Shown here: positions 33,233 through 34,933 of the stretch, piece by piece
How positions within the stretch are numbered: position 1 is the first letter of the stretch
Layout of the letters: every line of letters begins with the position of its first letter
NCBI GenBank assembly: GCA_003224175.1
Contig: QHYQ01000121.1
Coordinates: forward strand, 1-34,933
Length of the DNA: 34,933 nt
Direction: 5' to 3'
From: Acidobacteriota bacterium
GTDB lineage: Bacteria > Acidobacteriota > Terriglobia > Acidiferrales > UBA7541
Translations under genes and position numbers: made by a program
The notes under the pieces: generated by a model
The model's database searches: none
What the model saw: only the letters and a program-made list of their open reading frames with translations
Told to the model about the DNA's origin: nothing

Positions 33233-34192
33233 TCAGACGAGAACTTCGGGGACTTCCAATCTTTGCTTGCGGAATGCCGCCTCAAAGGCATTCACGATTC
33301 GCGGATCGAAGTCGGTCCCCGACGCCTTTACGATCGTGTCGCGGGCCTCGAACGGTGAAAGCCCCTTGCGATAGGGACGGTCGCTGACAAGGGAATCGTA
33401 TACGTCAGCCACGCTGATGACCATAGCCTCGACGGGGATCTGCTCGGCTTTCGTGGGATGATATCCCGAGCCGTCGAACTTGTCATGGTGCGCCAGAATG
33501 ATCGGCAGAACGCGTCGCAACGATCCACCCACCGGGCTCAGCATCTCCACACCGCGCTCGACATGGGTTTTGATCTCCTTCATCTCGTCGTCGGTCAAGC
33601 GCGCGGCCTTATAGAGAACTTCGCGGCTGATTTCCAGCTTGCCGACATCATGCAAGAGTGCAGCCGCACGAACATCTTCGACCTGGTCCTCCTTCAAGCC
33701 TAGTTCGAGGGCAATTTGCGTGGCGTAAATAGACACACGGTAGGAGTGATTTTGGGTGAACTTGTCGTTAGAAATCATCTGACTCAGGATTTGCAGGACG
33801 CCGAAATAAGTCTCGCGCAGCTCGCGCATGCGTTGTTCGCTATGCTCGTGAAGAGTGCCTGTGGCGTAAGCGAAGATCACGAGAAACCCGGCCCAGATCG
33901 CCAGATCCGCCCACCCGAGCAGATCTTCACTGGGAATGGGGCCGCGGTTGAAAAGCGAGGGGTGCATCACATTTACCCAGGTAACGAAGAGAATTGTGGC
34001 TACGGCAGCTTGTACCGCTCGAGTCCGGCCAAAGTAGTACACGGCGAAAAGCGTTGGCAGATTGTAAAAAGTCAAAACCAGCCGCTGGCCTTCGACGAAG
34101 AAATTCACCAGTGCCGCCGATGCGACAATGGAAAAAATCAAGAGCAGCTCTTTATTTACTTGAGCCAAGCGGGAGATCCACTTGCCCTTCAT
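33233..34192 (-). CDS. Membrane HD-GYP domain protein (cyclic-di-GMP phosphodiesterase type)
   Basis: The 319-residue protein has four to five membrane segments in the first 112 residues, a short coiled linker (about 113-130) and an HD-GYP domain. Metal ligands are present: His149 and the HDVGK motif (His181, Asp182), His210, then His235-His236 in AHHDKF, and the ADVYDSL motif. The signature loop reads DGSGYH rather than DGSGYP, with His245 in place of proline. HD-GYP enzymes hydrolyse cyclic-di-GMP to pGpG or GMP. The N-terminal membrane part is probably a sensor of unknown ligand. The ATG at 34192 has a strong GGAGG four to five bases upstream. Confidence 0.9.
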   Translation of the reverse strand: MKGKWISRLAQVNKELLLIFSIVASAALVNFFVEGQRLVLTFYNLPTLFAVYYFGRTRAVQAAVATILFVTWVNVMHPSLFNRGPIPSEDLLGWADLAIWAGFLVIFAYATGTLHEHSEQRMRELRETYFGVLQILSQMISNDKFTQNHSYRVSIYATQIALELGLKEDQVEDVRAAALLHDVGKLEISREVLYKAARLTDDEMKEIKTHVERGVEMLSPVGGSLRRVLPIILAHHDKFDGSGYHPTKAEQIPVEAMVISVADVYDSLVSDRPYRKGLSPFEARDTIVKASGTDFDPRIVNAFEAAFRKQRLEVPEVLV

Positions 34193-34354
34193 ACGTCCTC
34201 CTGCGGAGAGGGAGAGAATGACGAAGTTGCAAGGCGTCCAGCTTGGCCCGAAAAGGAGGAAGCTGCCATAGTACTTGTGAGTTTTCGTGCCGGTTAGGTA
34301 AATAAGTCCGCAGACACGCGAGTAGACACTTGGGGCGGTTTGCCACGCTTACTT

Positions 34355-34933
34355 CTACTTCGAGTCTTTGTCTGCTCCTCGAATTTTGCGCACCAGCATG
34401 AGGATGGGATCGTAGAACTCATCCACGACCCGTTCTTTGAGTGGAATGATGGCGTTATCCGTGATGTGGATCTCTTCGGGGCAGACCTCAGTACAACACT
34501 TGGTGATATTGCAGAATCCTAGGCCGAGCTCATCTCTCAAAAGCTGCGCTCGAGATTTACCATCGATCGGATGCATCTCCAGCCCCGCTACACGGACAAA
34601 AAAGCGCGGCCCGGCAAACTGCTCGAATTTATCGTGATCGCGCAAGACATGGCATACGTTCTGGCAGAGAAAGCATTCGATACATTTGCGGAATTCCTGC
34701 ACTCGATCCACGTCCTCTTGGTAAATCTTCCAGTCCGTGCCGGGTCGAGGCGTAAACGGCGGGATCTTCTTGTTCACCTTGTAGTTCCAAGAAACGTCTG
34801 TAACGAGGTCCTTCAGTATCGGAAAAGACTTCATGGGAAAGACAGTGATGGGCTTGTCTAGCGGCAGTGCATCCATACGGGTCTTGCACATCAGCCGCGG
34901 GCGGCCGTTGACTTCGGCCGAACAAGAGCCGCA
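34355..34933 (-). CDS. sdhB: Succinate dehydrogenase / fumarate reductase iron-sulfur subunit, 3' part
   Basis: The frame is open to the right edge and begins CGSCSAEVNGRPRLMCKTRM, which holds the last ligands of the [2Fe-2S] centre. The ferredoxin-like C-terminal domain follows, with CIECFLCQNVCHV and CNITKCCTEVCPEEI, the cysteine sets for the [4Fe-4S] and [3Fe-4S] centres. This subunit passes electrons between the flavoprotein and the membrane anchor. The 5' part lies outside the window, so a start at 34891 inside the frame is not the real one. The CIECFLCQNVCHV form also occurs in fumarate reductases, so direction of catalysis cannot be told. The catalytic subunit is expected just outside. 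Confidence 0.92.
   Translation of the reverse strand, partial: CGSCSAEVNGRPRLMCKTRMDALPLDKPITVFPMKSFPILKDLVTDVSWNYKVNKKIPPFTPRPGTDWKIYQEDVDRVQEFRKCIECFLCQNVCHVLRDHDKFEQFAGPRFFVRVAGLEMHPIDGKSRAQLLRDELGLGFCNITKCCTEVCPEEIHITDNAIIPLKERVVDEFYDPILMLVRKIRGADKDSK

Noticed and set aside
33085-33291. 68-codon minus-strand frame
   Set aside because: It overlaps the end of the HD-GYP gene in another frame and has no ribosome site or family resemblance.

Overview
The window looks like a chromosomal segment of an Acidobacteriota bacterium (moderately GC-rich, Gram-negative cell plan). The strongest taxonomic signals are a VWFA-related protein of the acidobacterial type, an Oar-like TonB-dependent receptor with a carboxypeptidase-regulatory N-terminus and a long Gly/Pro-rich linker, and small secreted or zinc-ribbon proteins of a style common in that phylum. 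I see no rRNA, tRNA, CRISPR array, integrase or insertion sequence, so most of it reads as core or lineage-specific chromosome rather than a mobile island.

Layout. 0-0.7 kb: a small membrane protein and a Trm112-like zinc protein. 0.7-5.5 kb: a three-gene OpuC/Osm-type quaternary-amine ABC transporter (ATPase, permease, binding lipoprotein) on the minus strand, divergent from egtB-egtD, the ergothioneine genes, on the plus strand. 5.6-7.7 kb: a GH57 glucanotransferase/amylase. 8.1-9.6 kb: a secreted beta-helix protein interrupted at a run of eight G. 9.7-15.0 kb: a TonB-dependent receptor (interrupted) followed by a VWFA protein, divergent from a NodB polysaccharide deacetylase without a normal start codon. 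15.9-18.6 kb: a zinc-ribbon protein, a methyltransferase, a 600-base gap and a TrbI/VirB10-like envelope protein. 18.6-23.3 kb (minus): an NtrC-type regulator, a sensor kinase, a lipoprotein and ThiO, with the kinase and thiO broken by internal deletions. 23.3-28.3 kb (plus): a decayed outer-membrane barrel gene, a second NtrC-type regulator, a 38-residue membrane peptide, a sensor kinase with an internal amber stop, a receiver protein and a protein with only the phosphoacceptor helix domain. 28.3-29.6 kb: a tiny PnuC-like membrane protein and a secreted SH3-like protein. 29.7-32.9 kb (minus): an overlapping GT2, methyltransferase and GT39 operon for lipid-linked or surface glycan assembly. 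33.2-34.9 kb (minus): an HD-GYP phosphodiesterase and the 3' part of a succinate dehydrogenase/fumarate reductase iron-sulfur subunit running off the window.

Two themes stand out. First, an OpuC-like transporter next to egtBD suggests a combined make-and-import locus for ergothioneine or hercynine. OpuC-like transporters specific for ergothioneine (EgtU/EgtV) are known elsewhere, but here the binding protein is a separate lipoprotein and the locus also encodes biosynthesis. Second, at least six genes between 8.9 and 27.1 kb are broken by single-base indels, a stop codon, or deletions that remove a domain while leaving both flanks recognisable. This is either recent gene decay or a systematic sequence/assembly problem and needs raw-read checking before any biological reading.
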